DNA of 64,000 nt from JAQBQB01 sp963757185. Its GTDB lineage: Bacteria > Gemmatimonadota > Gemmatimonadetes > Gemmatimonadales > Gemmatimonadaceae. The notes under the pieces are model-generated. The model saw only the letters and a program-made list of their open reading frames with translations. It was not told the origin of the DNA and did not search any database. Positions 1 through 8,097 of the stretch are shown here, piece after piece. The translations under genes and the position numbers were made by a program. Each line of letters starts with the position of its first letter. Positions within the stretch are counted from its first letter, which is position 1. The DNA lies in contig CAVWQI010000005.1 of assembly GCA_963757185.1 (NCBI GenBank), forward strand, positions 372,001 through 436,000, written 5' to 3'.

Positions 1-82
1 TCAGCAGTCCGAGCCAGCCGAGCTTGAAGACCCAGCGGATCGCCGCGATGCGCAGCAACAGCCATTTGATCGCCGACCACAT
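1..82 (-). CDS. N-terminal fragment of a small membrane protein, cut by the window edge
   Basis: Reading leftward from an ATG at 82, 27 codons run off the window without a stop. The visible peptide begins MWSAIKWLLLRIAAIRWVFK and continues with hydrophobic residues, which suggests a membrane segment near the N terminus. An AGAGG ribosome-binding site lies about 9 bases upstream of the ATG. Only the start is visible, so no function can be assigned. Confidence 0.5.
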   Translation of the reverse strand, partial: MWSAIKWLLLRIAAIRWVFKLGWLGLL

Positions 83-151
83 TGTCGCCCGGCCTCTGGT
101 AGCGTGACGGAAGTCCGTACGAGGCGATGGGCGGGATGGTTTCTGCGGGGT

Positions 152-207
152 GGACCGGTGGACCGGTGGACCGGTGGACCGGTGGACCGGTGGACCGGTG
201 GACCGGT
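152..207. repeat. Seven tandem copies of an 8-bp unit, GGACCGGT
   Basis: GGACCGGT is repeated seven times without interruption. It ends four bases before the stop codon of hemQ, so it lies in that gene's 3' untranslated region. Each unit contains the self-complementary hexamer ACCGGT, so the array can fold on itself. Copy number may vary between strains. Confidence 0.95.
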
Positions 208-211
208 ACGG

Positions 212-1039
212 CTAACTGCGAAACAGCTCGCTGGGAGGGGTCAGCTTGCCGACGAAGAACTCGCCGAACTCGGCGTACTTGGCGCTCACCTCGTCGAACC
301 GCATGTCGGTGACGAGCTTCTTGAAGTCGATCGGGTCCTTGGCGAAAAGGGTCACCCCCCACTCCCACGCGTCGAAGCCGATTGCGCCGGTGATGATCTG
401 GAGGACGCGTCCCGCGTAGCGCCTTCCGGTCTGGCCGTGGGCCAGCATCAGTCGGCTGCGTTCGTCGAGCGAGAGCGTGTACCAGTTCTGCCCCGCTTCG
501 CGGCGCTTCGTCATCGGGTAGAAGCAGACGTACGGCATGTCCGGTGGAACGGCCGGGTACAGCCGCCTCGCGACGTGCGGGCTCGCACGCTCCTGCGACG
601 CACGCTCTGCCAGCTGTTTCGCCGCCTCGGCGGGGTCGATCGGCGCGGCTCCGCCCTCGGCCGCGCGCTGGGCGGCTTCGCGAGCGAGCTGCGCCGTGAG
701 GTGATAGAGCCCGGCCTCGGTGACGCTCACGAAGCTGTAGTCGAGCGACAGACCTTGGTCGTTGGCCCAACATCGCGTCTGTCTGCCCACGTCGCCGATC
801 TCGTCGAGCGTTGGGCGAAGGTGCACCGCGAGCACGTCGTGCCTGCTGCCGATCAGTCGCGCGTATGCGCTCCATCCGTCGGCGCCGGACGTGACGGCCG
901 GCAGCGACTGTGTCGATTCGCTGCGGGCGTCGCTACGTGAAACGTGCGCGCCCGCATCATGCGTAAAGACCTGATGCAGGGCGTACCAGCCCTCTAGGGT
1001 CTCCGGAGCCTGAACGGCCGTCCCTGGCTGTAACGACAT
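212..1039 (-). CDS. hemQ: Coproheme decarboxylase / chlorite-dismutase-like haem protein HemQ (ChdC)
   Basis: The protein is 275 aa. The C-terminal half carries the family signature: YPMTKRR at residues 174-180, then NWYTL, LMLAHG, GRRYAG, ITGAIGFDAWEWGVTLF and MRFDE. In characterised ChdC enzymes the Tyr and Lys of YPMxK act in oxidative decarboxylation of coproheme to haem b, and the His equivalent to His201 binds the iron. All three are present. An Ala- and Glu-rich stretch (about 112-152) links the two ferredoxin-like halves. The cytoplasmic enzyme would complete the coproporphyrin-dependent haem pathway. It is divergent from the small gene at 1112, and a tandem repeat follows its stop. 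Confidence 0.9.
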   Translation of the reverse strand: MSLQPGTAVQAPETLEGWYALHQVFTHDAGAHVSRSDARSESTQSLPAVTSGADGWSAYARLIGSRHDVLAVHLRPTLDEIGDVGRQTRCWANDQGLSLDYSFVSVTEAGLYHLTAQLAREAAQRAAEGGAAPIDPAEAAKQLAERASQERASPHVARRLYPAVPPDMPYVCFYPMTKRREAGQNWYTLSLDERSRLMLAHGQTGRRYAGRVLQIITGAIGFDAWEWGVTLFAKDPIDFKKLVTDMRFDEVSAKYAEFGEFFVGKLTPPSELFRS

Positions 1040-1111
1040 GGACGAAAGTTAAGACGAAACTGGAGTCCCCCGATACTCAAGATCGGCATTCCATTTGCTT
1101 TCGAGGAAGGT

Positions 1112-1312
1112 ATGTCGGAACGAATCGAGGAACGCGAGCCAACATTTCGGGTCCAGGGCGCCGACAAGCGTCGGCGCCAGTTGCGGGCCCTGCTGCTCTC
1201 GGCAGCCGACGCCGCCCGCCAAACGCGCCGCGGTGGACCGCTGACGATGACGCGCGCCGATGGACGAGCCATCCGAGACCGGATATCGAAATTGCTGAGC
1301 GCCGCGAGCTAA
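1112..1312 (+). CDS. Small basic hypothetical protein (66 aa)
   Basis: This short highly charged protein begins MSERIEEREPTFRVQGADKR and is rich in Arg; no family is recognised. A GAGG-containing ribosome-binding site lies just upstream. The stop codon falls in the loop of a strong intrinsic terminator, so the reading frame ends exactly where transcription should end. It is transcribed divergently from hemQ. The Arg-rich composition could suit nucleic-acid binding, but that is a guess. Confidence 0.6.
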   Translation: MSERIEEREPTFRVQGADKRRRQLRALLLSAADAARQTRRGGPLTMTRADGRAIRDRISKLLSAAS

Positions 1313-1332
1313 CGCGGCGCTTTTGTTTTTTT
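1299..1332 (+). terminator. Intrinsic terminator overlapping the stop codon of the 66-aa gene
   Basis: An 8-bp perfect stem (GCGCCGCG with CGCGGCGC) closes a 6-base loop, AGCTAA, that contains the TAA stop. A tract TTTTGTTTTTTT follows directly. This is the clearest rho-independent terminator in the window. Confidence 0.93.
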
Positions 1333-1393
1333 GGTGTTCGAGGGACGGGTGTGGCTCGGCTTGACCGCGCGCGGCATCGCCGCGGATTTCCGT

Positions 1394-1702
1394 TTATCGC
1401 TTTCTCTCGCGAAACTGGTCCGGGCTGGCAAACGATCTGTGAACGGCCCGCGCTCTTGCGAGATACCCGCCGAGCTCCGTGGACCCGCAGTCCTTCCAGT
1501 CGTCCGGTATCGGCGCTAGCCGCCGGCGGTCCACTCCGCGCTCAAAGCACAGGAACGTGCCCGGAATTCCACCCTCGCTCCCCCCCGCGACGGCCGGGTT
1601 CACGACGGGGTAGACGACCCACTCCAGCCCCTTCGCGTCCGTAAATCGGCGAACGGTCTGTCGCTCCTGGTCACCACCGCCAATCGAGAATTTTGAGAGC
1701 AC
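1394..1702 (-). CDS. Small conserved hypothetical protein (102 aa)
   Basis: The GTG start at 1702 is preceded by an AGGGAAGG ribosome-binding site. The sequence has the pattern FTDAKGLEWVVYPV, FLCFE and RRRLAPIPDDW, followed by a short helix-like C terminus. From memory this pattern recurs in small uncharacterised proteins of this bacterial group, but no function is known to me. It has no signal peptide and no membrane segment. It lies downstream of the chromate-resistance pair on the same strand, about 70 bases away, so it may be a separate unit. Confidence 0.65.
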   Translation of the reverse strand: MLSKFSIGGGDQERQTVRRFTDAKGLEWVVYPVVNPAVAGGSEGGIPGTFLCFERGVDRRRLAPIPDDWKDCGSTELGGYLARARAVHRSFASPDQFRERKR

Positions 1703-1772
1703 TGCCTTCCCTCATTCGGCGCAAGACTAGAAGCCTCATGCACGCCGGATGCCGACGCAATGAACGGGCCCG

Positions 1773-2240
1773 CTAAGAAACCGTGGCACGCTGCGGATTC
1801 CACGTATGCGTCTCCCCGCGCGCTTCCCTCAACCACGCCAAGAGCGCGTCGTACATGACGAATCCGTGCTGAATTTGCTCATGATCGTCCGCGAATAGAC
1901 GAGAAAGTCCGAGCGAGATCGCGAGCAGGCCGGCGCATTGTGGGGACAGATCGAGACGCGCCGTGTCGGCCCCTCGCACGATGACCGCCAAGTCCCGAAG
2001 TGCCGGGTCCGACGCCAGGCCGTACTTCACGAGCAACGCGTCGAAGCTGCAAAGCGGCCCGTCATGCGTGAGCTCGACGCCTTCCACGTCGTATGGGATT
2101 GCGCCCGTCTCCGCGGCCACGCTTCGAACCTGCCCCGGCGGAACGAACAGGAACTCGGGCTCCTTGTCGATGAACCGCGCGATGAGCCACGGACAAGCCA
2201 CGCGATCGATCTTCGGGCGTTCGCGGGTGACCCATTTCAT
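1773..2240 (-). CDS. Chromate resistance protein, ChrB C-terminal-type domain alone
   Basis: This 155-aa protein is a stand-alone Chrome_Resist-type domain. It starts MKWVTRERPKIDRVACPWLI and continues RFIDKEPEFLFVPP, then GVELTHDGPLCSFDALL, then DLAVIVRGADTARLD. The same motif order occurs in the C-terminal half of the upstream gene (WVTR, DRMASAWLIRRSID, YTHVGEDCTFQTLL, VHDID), so the two are paralogous. Its ATG overlaps the upstream TGA, which implies translational coupling. ChrB-type proteins are associated with chromate sensing and resistance; the exact activity of this lone domain is not known to me. Confidence 0.82.
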   Translation of the reverse strand: MKWVTRERPKIDRVACPWLIARFIDKEPEFLFVPPGQVRSVAAETGAIPYDVEGVELTHDGPLCSFDALLVKYGLASDPALRDLAVIVRGADTARLDLSPQCAGLLAISLGLSRLFADDHEQIQHGFVMYDALLAWLREARGETHTWNPQRATVS

Positions 2241-3001
2241 GTTTCCTCCCTCCTTCGTCTGGACGAGTAGAACAGGTAGAGATCCTCGAAGACCCTGAAG
2301 CCGCGCTCGAGGCGTTCGTCGTCGCCCTTCGTGCTGTCGGCGATGCCGCGCAGCACGCCCAATACGCCGGCGGTCTCTGGGCGCGCGAACTTCTCGTCCT
2401 TGCAGTCGATGTCGTGGACGACCTCGCCAATCGCCGCTAGCGCCGGGTCATCCAGGGCGAATCGGCGCAGCAGCGTCTGGAAGGTGCAGTCCTCGCCGAC
2501 GTGCGTGTATTCCGCGCCGACCATGTCGAAGCGCGCTTCGGTCGGAAGCGGTTTGTAGCCGCGGGCGGCCACGAACTTGAAGCGCGCCCGCGGATCGATC
2601 GAGCGCCGAATGAGCCACGCGCTCGCCATGCGATCGACGAAGACGCCCTGCCGCGTGACCCAGGTGCGTCCAGGCTCGATCGTTTCCGCGGGTGAGTCCG
2701 CGGGTTGGACGTCGGCTGCGTCCGCCCGAGCGCTTTCTACCATTGCGTGCAGCTCCTCATCCGATATCCCCTCGACGAACGACGCCTCGGCGATGATCGC
2801 CGTGCCGCCCTGGGCGACGATTTCCTCGCGCAGCCACTGAAAGTCCTCGAGCGCTTCGTCCGAGTTGGGGAGGACGTAGACGGTGTTCTTGACCAACGCG
2901 GCGCCCAGACCCTTTAGGCGGCGGCGCACCTTCACTCGCACGTAGTCCGGTTTGGGCGGCAGCTGGTGAAGGAACAGGAGCCAGTCGACTGCGTCGTTCA
3001 T
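2237..3001 (-). CDS. chrB: Chromate resistance protein ChrB (N-terminal plus C-terminal domain)
   Basis: The protein is 254 aa. Residues 1-95 match the ChrB N-terminal region: WLLFLHQLPPKPDYVRVKVRRRL, then KNTVYVLPNSDEALEDFQWL. Residues 112-250 are a Chrome_Resist domain (WVTRQGVFVDRMASAWLI, GAEYTHVGEDCTFQTLL). In known chr operons ChrB is a chromate-responsive regulator or accessory of the ChrA exporter. No chrA is visible in this window. The gene overlaps the next one by four bases (ATGA). Its start faces the class V aminotransferase-like gene across a 94-bp gap that holds a perfect 16-bp palindrome. Confidence 0.85.
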   Translation of the reverse strand: MNDAVDWLLFLHQLPPKPDYVRVKVRRRLKGLGAALVKNTVYVLPNSDEALEDFQWLREEIVAQGGTAIIAEASFVEGISDEELHAMVESARADAADVQPADSPAETIEPGRTWVTRQGVFVDRMASAWLIRRSIDPRARFKFVAARGYKPLPTEARFDMVGAEYTHVGEDCTFQTLLRRFALDDPALAAIGEVVHDIDCKDEKFARPETAGVLGVLRGIADSTKGDDERLERGFRVFEDLYLFYSSRRRREET

Positions 3002-3066
3002 CGCGAGGGCCGCCTGGGTTGTGCGGTGGCGCCGGAATCGACTCCGAGATACGTTAGAAGCTCCAT

Positions 3067-3082
3067 TGATTCAATTGAATCA
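3067..3082. promoter_or_regulatory. 16-bp perfect palindrome between divergent genes (probable operator)
   Basis: TGATTCAATTGAATCA is self-complementary across all 16 bases. It is AT-rich in a GC-rich setting and lies between the starts of chrB (3001, leftward) and the aminotransferase-like gene (3096, rightward). The form resembles binding sites of winged-helix dimers such as MarR-type regulators. The regulator is not identified. Confidence 0.7.
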
Positions 3083-3095
3083 TCGAGAGCGATCG

Positions 3096-4344
3096 ATGCA
3101 AGTCCTCACCGATCCACCAGCGACACAGGTCGAAGCTTGGCGAAGCCACTTCCCCGCTCTGGCCAAGACCATCGACGGACGTCAGGTCGTCTACCTCGAC
3201 ACGGCCGCGACGTCGCACCGGCCCCGCCAGGTGATCGACGCGATCGTCGCGTTCTATGAAGGCGAAAACGCCAACCCGTCGGCGACTCTCCACGCTCTCG
3301 CCAAGCGCGCGAACAGCCGCTACGACGACGCGCGAGCAACCGTAGCCCGATTCATCGGCGCGTCAGATCCGCTCGAGGTCGCCTTCACCCGCGGCACGAC
3401 TGAAGCGCATCAATCTCGTCGCCGCCGCTTGGGGATCCAGCAACGTCGGGCAAGGCGACGAGATCCTCGTCGGAATCGGCGAGCACGCGTCGAACATGCT
3501 CCCATGGCAGCACCTCGCTCGGCGGACGGGCGCCGTCGTTCGCTATTTCGGATTGACCGACGACGGCCGCGTCGACATCGAAGATTTCACCGCCAAGCTC
3601 ACGCCTCGCGTGCGCATCGTGGCTCTGAGCCACGTCTCCAACGTGCTGGGCATCGTCAATCCCGTGCGGGCACTCGCCGACGCGGCGCACCGCGCCGGCG
3701 CGCTACTGCTCCTCGATGCCGCTCAATCCGTTCCGCACCTGGCGGTCAGCGTACGCGAGCTCGACTGCGACTTCATGGCCTTCTCGAGCCACAAGATGTG
3801 CGGCCCAATGGGCGTCGGGGTGCTGTGGGCCCGGCGCGCGCTGCTCGAAGCAATGCCGCCCTACCAGCTGGGCAGCAACATGGCGCACGACGTCGGCGTG
3901 GATTCGGCAGCTCTGTCGGACGCGGCCCTCAAGTTCGGCGCGGGAACTCCGAACGTTTCAGGTGCCGTCGGCCTGGCAGCGGCCGCTGATTTTCTCTCGG
4001 CGCTCGGTCGCCCGCAGACTTGGGCGCACGAACAGTCGATCACGCGCCATTTCCTCGATCGGGTTCGTGCGATTCGCGGCGTGCGACTTCTCGGCACGGA
4101 TGCCGCGTCGGATCGAGTCGGCGTCTTCTCGTTCACGGTCGACGGTATGACTCCGCCGGCCGTCGCCATCGCGCTCGACGAACGCGGTATCGCGGTACGC
4201 GCCGGCGATCTGGCGGCCCTCCCGCTGCTCGAACGATTCGGGCAGCGTGGCGCCGTTCGAGCGTCGTGCTATCTATACACGACGCTGGAGGAAGTAGACC
4301 GGCTCGCCGACGCGCTGGATTCGATCGCCGCGAACAACCAATGA
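3096..4344 (+). pseudogene. Class V aminotransferase / SufS-like protein with a frameshift
   Basis: The start MQVLTDPPATQVEAW and the N-terminal third (GRQVVYLDTAATSHRP, NPSATLHALAKRAN, VAFTRGTTEA) are in one frame. After about 3408 the homology continues one frame over (INLVAAAWGSSNVGQGDEIL, DAAQSVPH, SSHKMCGPMGVG). One extra base in GAAGCGCATCAAT explains the break; repaired, the protein is about 415 aa. The PLP-binding Lys of SSHKMCGP is present. Where SufS has the catalytic Cys in RxGHHCAxP, this protein reads VRAGDLAALPLL, so it lacks the desulfurase nucleophile. It may be an epimerase- or lyase-like member of the fold. The shift may be real or an error. DUF1259 follows 25 bases later. 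Confidence 0.8.
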
Positions 4345-4369
4345 GAATACCGACAGCCCCGAGGTTGCC

Positions 4370-5269
4370 ATGAGCATTCCAATGAGCATTCGCATCGCGC
4401 TCGCCGCGACTCTGGCCGGCACCGTCGTCGCGGAGCCGGCGGCCGCCCAACAACCCGATCGATGGTCGGGCGCCGAAACGGCGTTCGGACGAAAGGGAGT
4501 TCCGCAAGCCGCCGAGGTGATGCGCTTCAACTTTCCGCGGAGCGATCTGACCGTCCACGTCGGAGACGTCACGCTCAAGCCGGCGTTCGCGTTGGGCAGC
4601 TGGGTCGCGTTCCTGCCGACCGGCGCAGGCAAGGCTCTGGCGATGGGCGACCTCGTGTTGCTCGACAATGAGGTCGGGCCCGTGATGGCGGCGCTTCAGG
4701 CCGGCGGTGTGGAGCAAAGCGCCGTGCACAATCATCTGCTCAACGAATCGCCGCACATCACCTACATGCACATCATGACCGAAGGCGATCCGGCGAAGAT
4801 CGCCGCCACGGTCCATGCGGCCCTCGCCAAGAGCGCGACGCCGATCGGCGCGGCGTCAGCGGGCGCGGCACCGTCGGCGGAGTTGGACACGGGCGCGATC
4901 GCCAAGGCGCTCGGCGTGTCGGGGCGACTCAACGGAAGCGTGTATCAGATCAACGTCGCGCGCAGCGAGACGATCATGGAGATGGGCCATTCTCTTCCGC
5001 CGTCGATGGGCGTAGCGACGGCCATCAACTTCCAGCCCACCGGCGCGGGCAAGGCGGCGATCACCGGCGACTTCGTGCTGCGCGGAAGCGAGGTGAATCC
5101 GGTGATTCGCGCGTTCAAGAAGAACGGCATCGAGGTGACGGCGCTGCACAGCCATCTCGTCGACTCGGATCCTCAGCTTTACTTCATGCACTTCTGGGCT
5201 AACGACGACGCGGTGAAGCTGGCGCGGGGACTTCGCGAGGCGATCGACCAGACGAAATCGAAACCCTGA
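4370..5269 (+). CDS. DUF1259 (LppY/LpqO-like) secreted protein, duplicated domain
   Basis: The 299-aa protein has an N-terminal signal peptide ending near AEPAAAQQ (residue 28). Two homologous halves follow. The first has GKALAMGDLVLLDNEVGPVMAALQAGGVEQSAVHNHLLNE and ends in YMHIM. The second has GKAAITGDFVLRGSEVNPVIRAF and then ALHSHLVDSDPQLYFMHFW. Each half keeps an HxH motif followed by a later His, which could bind a metal. This matches the DUF1259 (LppY/LpqO) family, whose function is not established. It lies 25 bases after the aminotransferase-like gene and is probably co-transcribed. Confidence 0.85.
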   Translation: MSIPMSIRIALAATLAGTVVAEPAAAQQPDRWSGAETAFGRKGVPQAAEVMRFNFPRSDLTVHVGDVTLKPAFALGSWVAFLPTGAGKALAMGDLVLLDNEVGPVMAALQAGGVEQSAVHNHLLNESPHITYMHIMTEGDPAKIAATVHAALAKSATPIGAASAGAAPSAELDTGAIAKALGVSGRLNGSVYQINVARSETIMEMGHSLPPSMGVATAINFQPTGAGKAAITGDFVLRGSEVNPVIRAFKKNGIEVTALHSHLVDSDPQLYFMHFWANDDAVKLARGLREAIDQTKSKP

Positions 5270-5279
5270 GTCATGCAGG

Positions 5280-5882
5280 TCAGCCGGGCTGACCGCCGGC
5301 ACCGGCGCCCGCCGTCTCCGGCGGATGGTATTTCGGGTGGCGCGAGGTCTGCCGGAGTCGGAAACCCGTCGCGACGAGGATCACCGCGCCGCACGCCATG
5401 ATCCCGACCTTCTCGCCGTCCCAGATGTCGACGTTCGAGTTGTCGAGATTCTGGTCCGTGAACGTGCCGTGAATGACGAGGAGCAGTGCGACGACGTACG
5501 TGAGGTAGTGGAGCGGCTTCCACCGTTGCCGGCCGATCTCGGCACGGTAGATCGACGTCACGACCGTGAACGCGATGAGATAGAGCGCGATCGCGCCGAG
5601 CATGTTGATCGTCGGCTGCTCGGGCGATTGGATTGGCCAGAGGACGTCGAACAGCCGGAAGCGCGGCTTGTCGAGAAAAAGCAGCGGGACCGGGTGCAGC
5701 ACTGACAGGCCCAGTCCGACGTAGGCCGTCCAGTTGTGCAGCTTGAGAATGTTCATCCGGCGGTGCGGCCAGCGCTTCCACGTGTTGTATCGGGCCCCCA
5801 TCAGGAGCCCGAGCAGCACGTTGAAGCTCAGGAGATAGACCGCGGCCAACCCGAGGTAGGTCGTGAGATCCTTCGCGTCCAT
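5280..5882 (-). CDS. Ferric-reductase-like transmembrane haem protein
   Basis: The ATG at 5882 gives 200 aa starting MDAKDLTTYLGLAAVYLLSF. About five membrane segments are visible. Four conserved His lie in pairs on two helices (HNWTAYVGLGLSVLHP and LHYLTYVVALLLVIHG), the arrangement that ligates two b-type haems in the ferric-reductase-like transmembrane domain. There is no FAD/NAD-binding domain, so electrons must come from a partner. The C terminus is a short charged tail (RHPKYHPPE). It lies 10 bases downstream of the aminotransferase on the same strand. Confidence 0.78.
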   Translation of the reverse strand: MDAKDLTTYLGLAAVYLLSFNVLLGLLMGARYNTWKRWPHRRMNILKLHNWTAYVGLGLSVLHPVPLLFLDKPRFRLFDVLWPIQSPEQPTINMLGAIALYLIAFTVVTSIYRAEIGRQRWKPLHYLTYVVALLLVIHGTFTDQNLDNSNVDIWDGEKVGIMACGAVILVATGFRLRQTSRHPKYHPPETAGAGAGGQPG

Positions 5883-5892
5883 ACCGCGGAGA

Positions 5893-7173
5893 CTACTGGG
5901 CCGTCGCCGGCACGCCCAGCGCCTCGATCGCGCGGCGCAAGCTCGGGAAGATCCCGTCGATCTGCTCGACGGACACGACGCCGATGGACAGCCGGAACCA
6001 TCCGTGATCGCCTTGCGCGCCGAATGCGTTGAACGGAACCACGGCAAATCCCGCGGCCTGCAGCAAATACTGGCGCACGTCGTCGTCGGAGTGCAGCACC
6101 GTGCCGTCGGGGGTTTGCATGCCGTGCAGCGCGAAGCGCGCGCTCACGTAGATGGCGCCTTGGGGACGCACGCAGTCCACCGGTAGTCCGTCGTCGCGCA
6201 TCGCCACCATGCCGTTGTAAACGGCATCGAGCCGGGCCGTCACGTCCTGGCGCATGTTGGCGATGAAACGATCGACCGCCGAGTCGTTCGCGAGGAACTT
6301 GGCGCTCGCCACCTGCTCGGGGCGCGGAGCCCACGCACCGACGTGGCCGACGATGTCGTTCATCGGACGAATGATGTCGGGCGAGGCGATCGCCCAACCC
6401 ACACGCAGCCCGGTGGACGCGAACGCCTTCGAGATCGCGTCGACGGTCACCACGTAAGGCGCGATCTCCGGACGCAGCGAGATCGGCTCGACGTGATCGA
6501 GGCCCTGTGTCGTGAGCATCCAGTACACCTGGTCGTACATGACGTACAGCGGACGCTCGCGATCGCCGCGCCGCGCGTTCTCCTCGAGCACGAGATCGCA
6601 CACGTCGGCGAGCGTCGCGGCATCGTAGAGCGTTCCGGTCGGGTTGAGCGGCGAGTTGAGGGCGAGCATCCGCGCGCCGCGCACAACGGGGCGCAGCATC
6701 TTGGCCGTCGGAAGGAACCCGGTGCTCGCGTCGCACTCGATCATCACCGGCTCGGCGCCCACGATCGTGCAGTAGTAGTCGTTGTTCCACGACGGAACGC
6801 CGAACACCACGCGGTCGCCCGCGTCTACGAGGGCACGGTACAAGGCGTAGATGGCTGGCCGAGCGCCGGAAGTGATGAGGACCGATTCGAGGGGGAACTC
6901 GAGTCCAAGGCGCTTCTTATAGAAGGCACGGACCGCCTGCCGCAGCGACTCCAGACCTATCGACGGCGGGTAGGTCGACTCCCCCGCCCGCAGCGCCTCG
7001 ACGACGCCGTCCTCGAGCTCGCGAGGAATCGGGAATTGCTTGGAGCTGAAATCGCCGACCGTGAGGTCGAGGATCGGACGCCCTTGTTTGGCCAGTTCGC
7101 GGACTTCGCCCGCGATGCGGAGAATCGCCGACCCGCGCAGGGTCTGGGCGAGAGTGGAGACGCGAGAAGGCAT
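5893..7173 (-). CDS. PLP-dependent class I/II aminotransferase
   Basis: The ATG at 7173 gives 426 aa starting MPSRVSTLAQTLRG; an upstream TTG at 7251 would add 26 residues that do not look conserved. Fold-type I signatures are present: GVPSWNNDYY, LNSPLNPTG, MYDQVYW, and the PLP-binding Lys in DAISKAFASTGLRVGWA. A late WFRLSIG contains the substrate-carboxylate Arg. The substrate cannot be read from the sequence; aspartate/tyrosine-type aminotransferases are the closest group. The ferric-reductase-like gene follows in the same direction. Confidence 0.87.
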   Translation of the reverse strand: MPSRVSTLAQTLRGSAILRIAGEVRELAKQGRPILDLTVGDFSSKQFPIPRELEDGVVEALRAGESTYPPSIGLESLRQAVRAFYKKRLGLEFPLESVLITSGARPAIYALYRALVDAGDRVVFGVPSWNNDYYCTIVGAEPVMIECDASTGFLPTAKMLRPVVRGARMLALNSPLNPTGTLYDAATLADVCDLVLEENARRGDRERPLYVMYDQVYWMLTTQGLDHVEPISLRPEIAPYVVTVDAISKAFASTGLRVGWAIASPDIIRPMNDIVGHVGAWAPRPEQVASAKFLANDSAVDRFIANMRQDVTARLDAVYNGMVAMRDDGLPVDCVRPQGAIYVSARFALHGMQTPDGTVLHSDDDVRQYLLQAAGFAVVPFNAFGAQGDHGWFRLSIGVVSVEQIDGIFPSLRRAIEALGVPATAQ

Positions 7174-7323
7174 CTGGGGGTGGGCGGCGCCGGCGGCTAG
7201 GGTGTGAGAAGGATTCCGTTTTGTTATGAAGGTGACGGCGGGCCGCCGCAATCGGAAGTCCTCGCGCGAAGCGGGTGCGATGTAACTTTCTGACTTCCTC
7301 GTTTTCCCTCAGGAGTGTGCGCG

Positions 7324-8091
7324 GTGACGCCGTGGGTCCGCCGACTCATCGTAGCAAACATCATCGTCTTCTTTTTGCAAAGCGTGGCCGGCGTCACGCA
7401 ACAGCTGGCGTTCGTTCCAGCCCAGTTCGTGAGCCGGCCGTGGACTGTCGTCACGTACATGTTCGCGCACGCCAGCATCACGCACATCCTGTTCAACATG
7501 ATCGCCCTCTACTTCTTCGGCCCGCGCGTCGAAGAACGCCTCGGAAGCCGGCGGTTCATCACCCTGTACGGCTTGAGCGGGATCGTCGGAGCGCTGGTGT
7601 CGGCCATCTTCGCTTTTGACGCGCCGATCATCGGCGCGTCGGGCGCCGTGTTCGGCGTCATGGTGGCGTTCGCGATGTTCTGGCCGACGGCGCAGATCTA
7701 CATCTTCGGCGTGCTGCCGCTCGAAGCCCGTTTGGCGCTCATCCTGATGATCCTCTACTCGCTCTGGAGCGGCTTCAGCCAGAGACACACGGGAATCGCC
7801 GACTTCGCGCATTTGGGCGGCGTGGCCGGCGGATGGCTCTACCTCAAGTGGCTGGGTGCGCGCGCGGGCACGAAACGCTTCCGGTCGAAGGCCACCCCGA
7901 CGGTCGCCAAGGACCAGCTACTCAACTGGAAGCGTGTCGATCCCAAATCCGTGCACGAAGTGAATCGCGACGAAGTGAACCGCATCCTCGACAAGATCAA
8001 CGCGAAGGGACTCGCCAGCCTGAGCGCGGAGGAGCGGCTGTTCCTGTCGAACTTCGTTCCGCCGGATGACCGCGTACCACCCGTGAGCTGA
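7324..8091 (+). CDS. Rhomboid family intramembrane serine protease
   Basis: The GTG at 7324 is chosen because CAGGAG lies 8 bases upstream; a GTG at 7315 overlaps that site. The 255-aa protein has about six membrane helices. The catalytic Ser lies in GASGAVFG (Ser106) and the catalytic His in FAHLGG (His163), with HILFN in the second helix. These are the rhomboid dyad and oxyanion elements. After the last helix a soluble tail contains VNRILDKINAKGLASLSAEERLFL, a short C-terminal module seen in many rhomboids of this type. The substrate is unknown. Confidence 0.9.
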   Translation: MTPWVRRLIVANIIVFFLQSVAGVTQQLAFVPAQFVSRPWTVVTYMFAHASITHILFNMIALYFFGPRVEERLGSRRFITLYGLSGIVGALVSAIFAFDAPIIGASGAVFGVMVAFAMFWPTAQIYIFGVLPLEARLALILMILYSLWSGFSQRHTGIADFAHLGGVAGGWLYLKWLGARAGTKRFRSKATPTVAKDQLLNWKRVDPKSVHEVNRDEVNRILDKINAKGLASLSAEERLFLSNFVPPDDRVPPVS

Positions 8092-8097
8092 TTCCGC

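Noticed and set aside
104..940. Long forward-strand reading frame opposite hemQ
   Set aside because: Its product is Arg-rich and low in conserved motifs, and the opposite strand encodes an unmistakable HemQ; it is a high-GC shadow.
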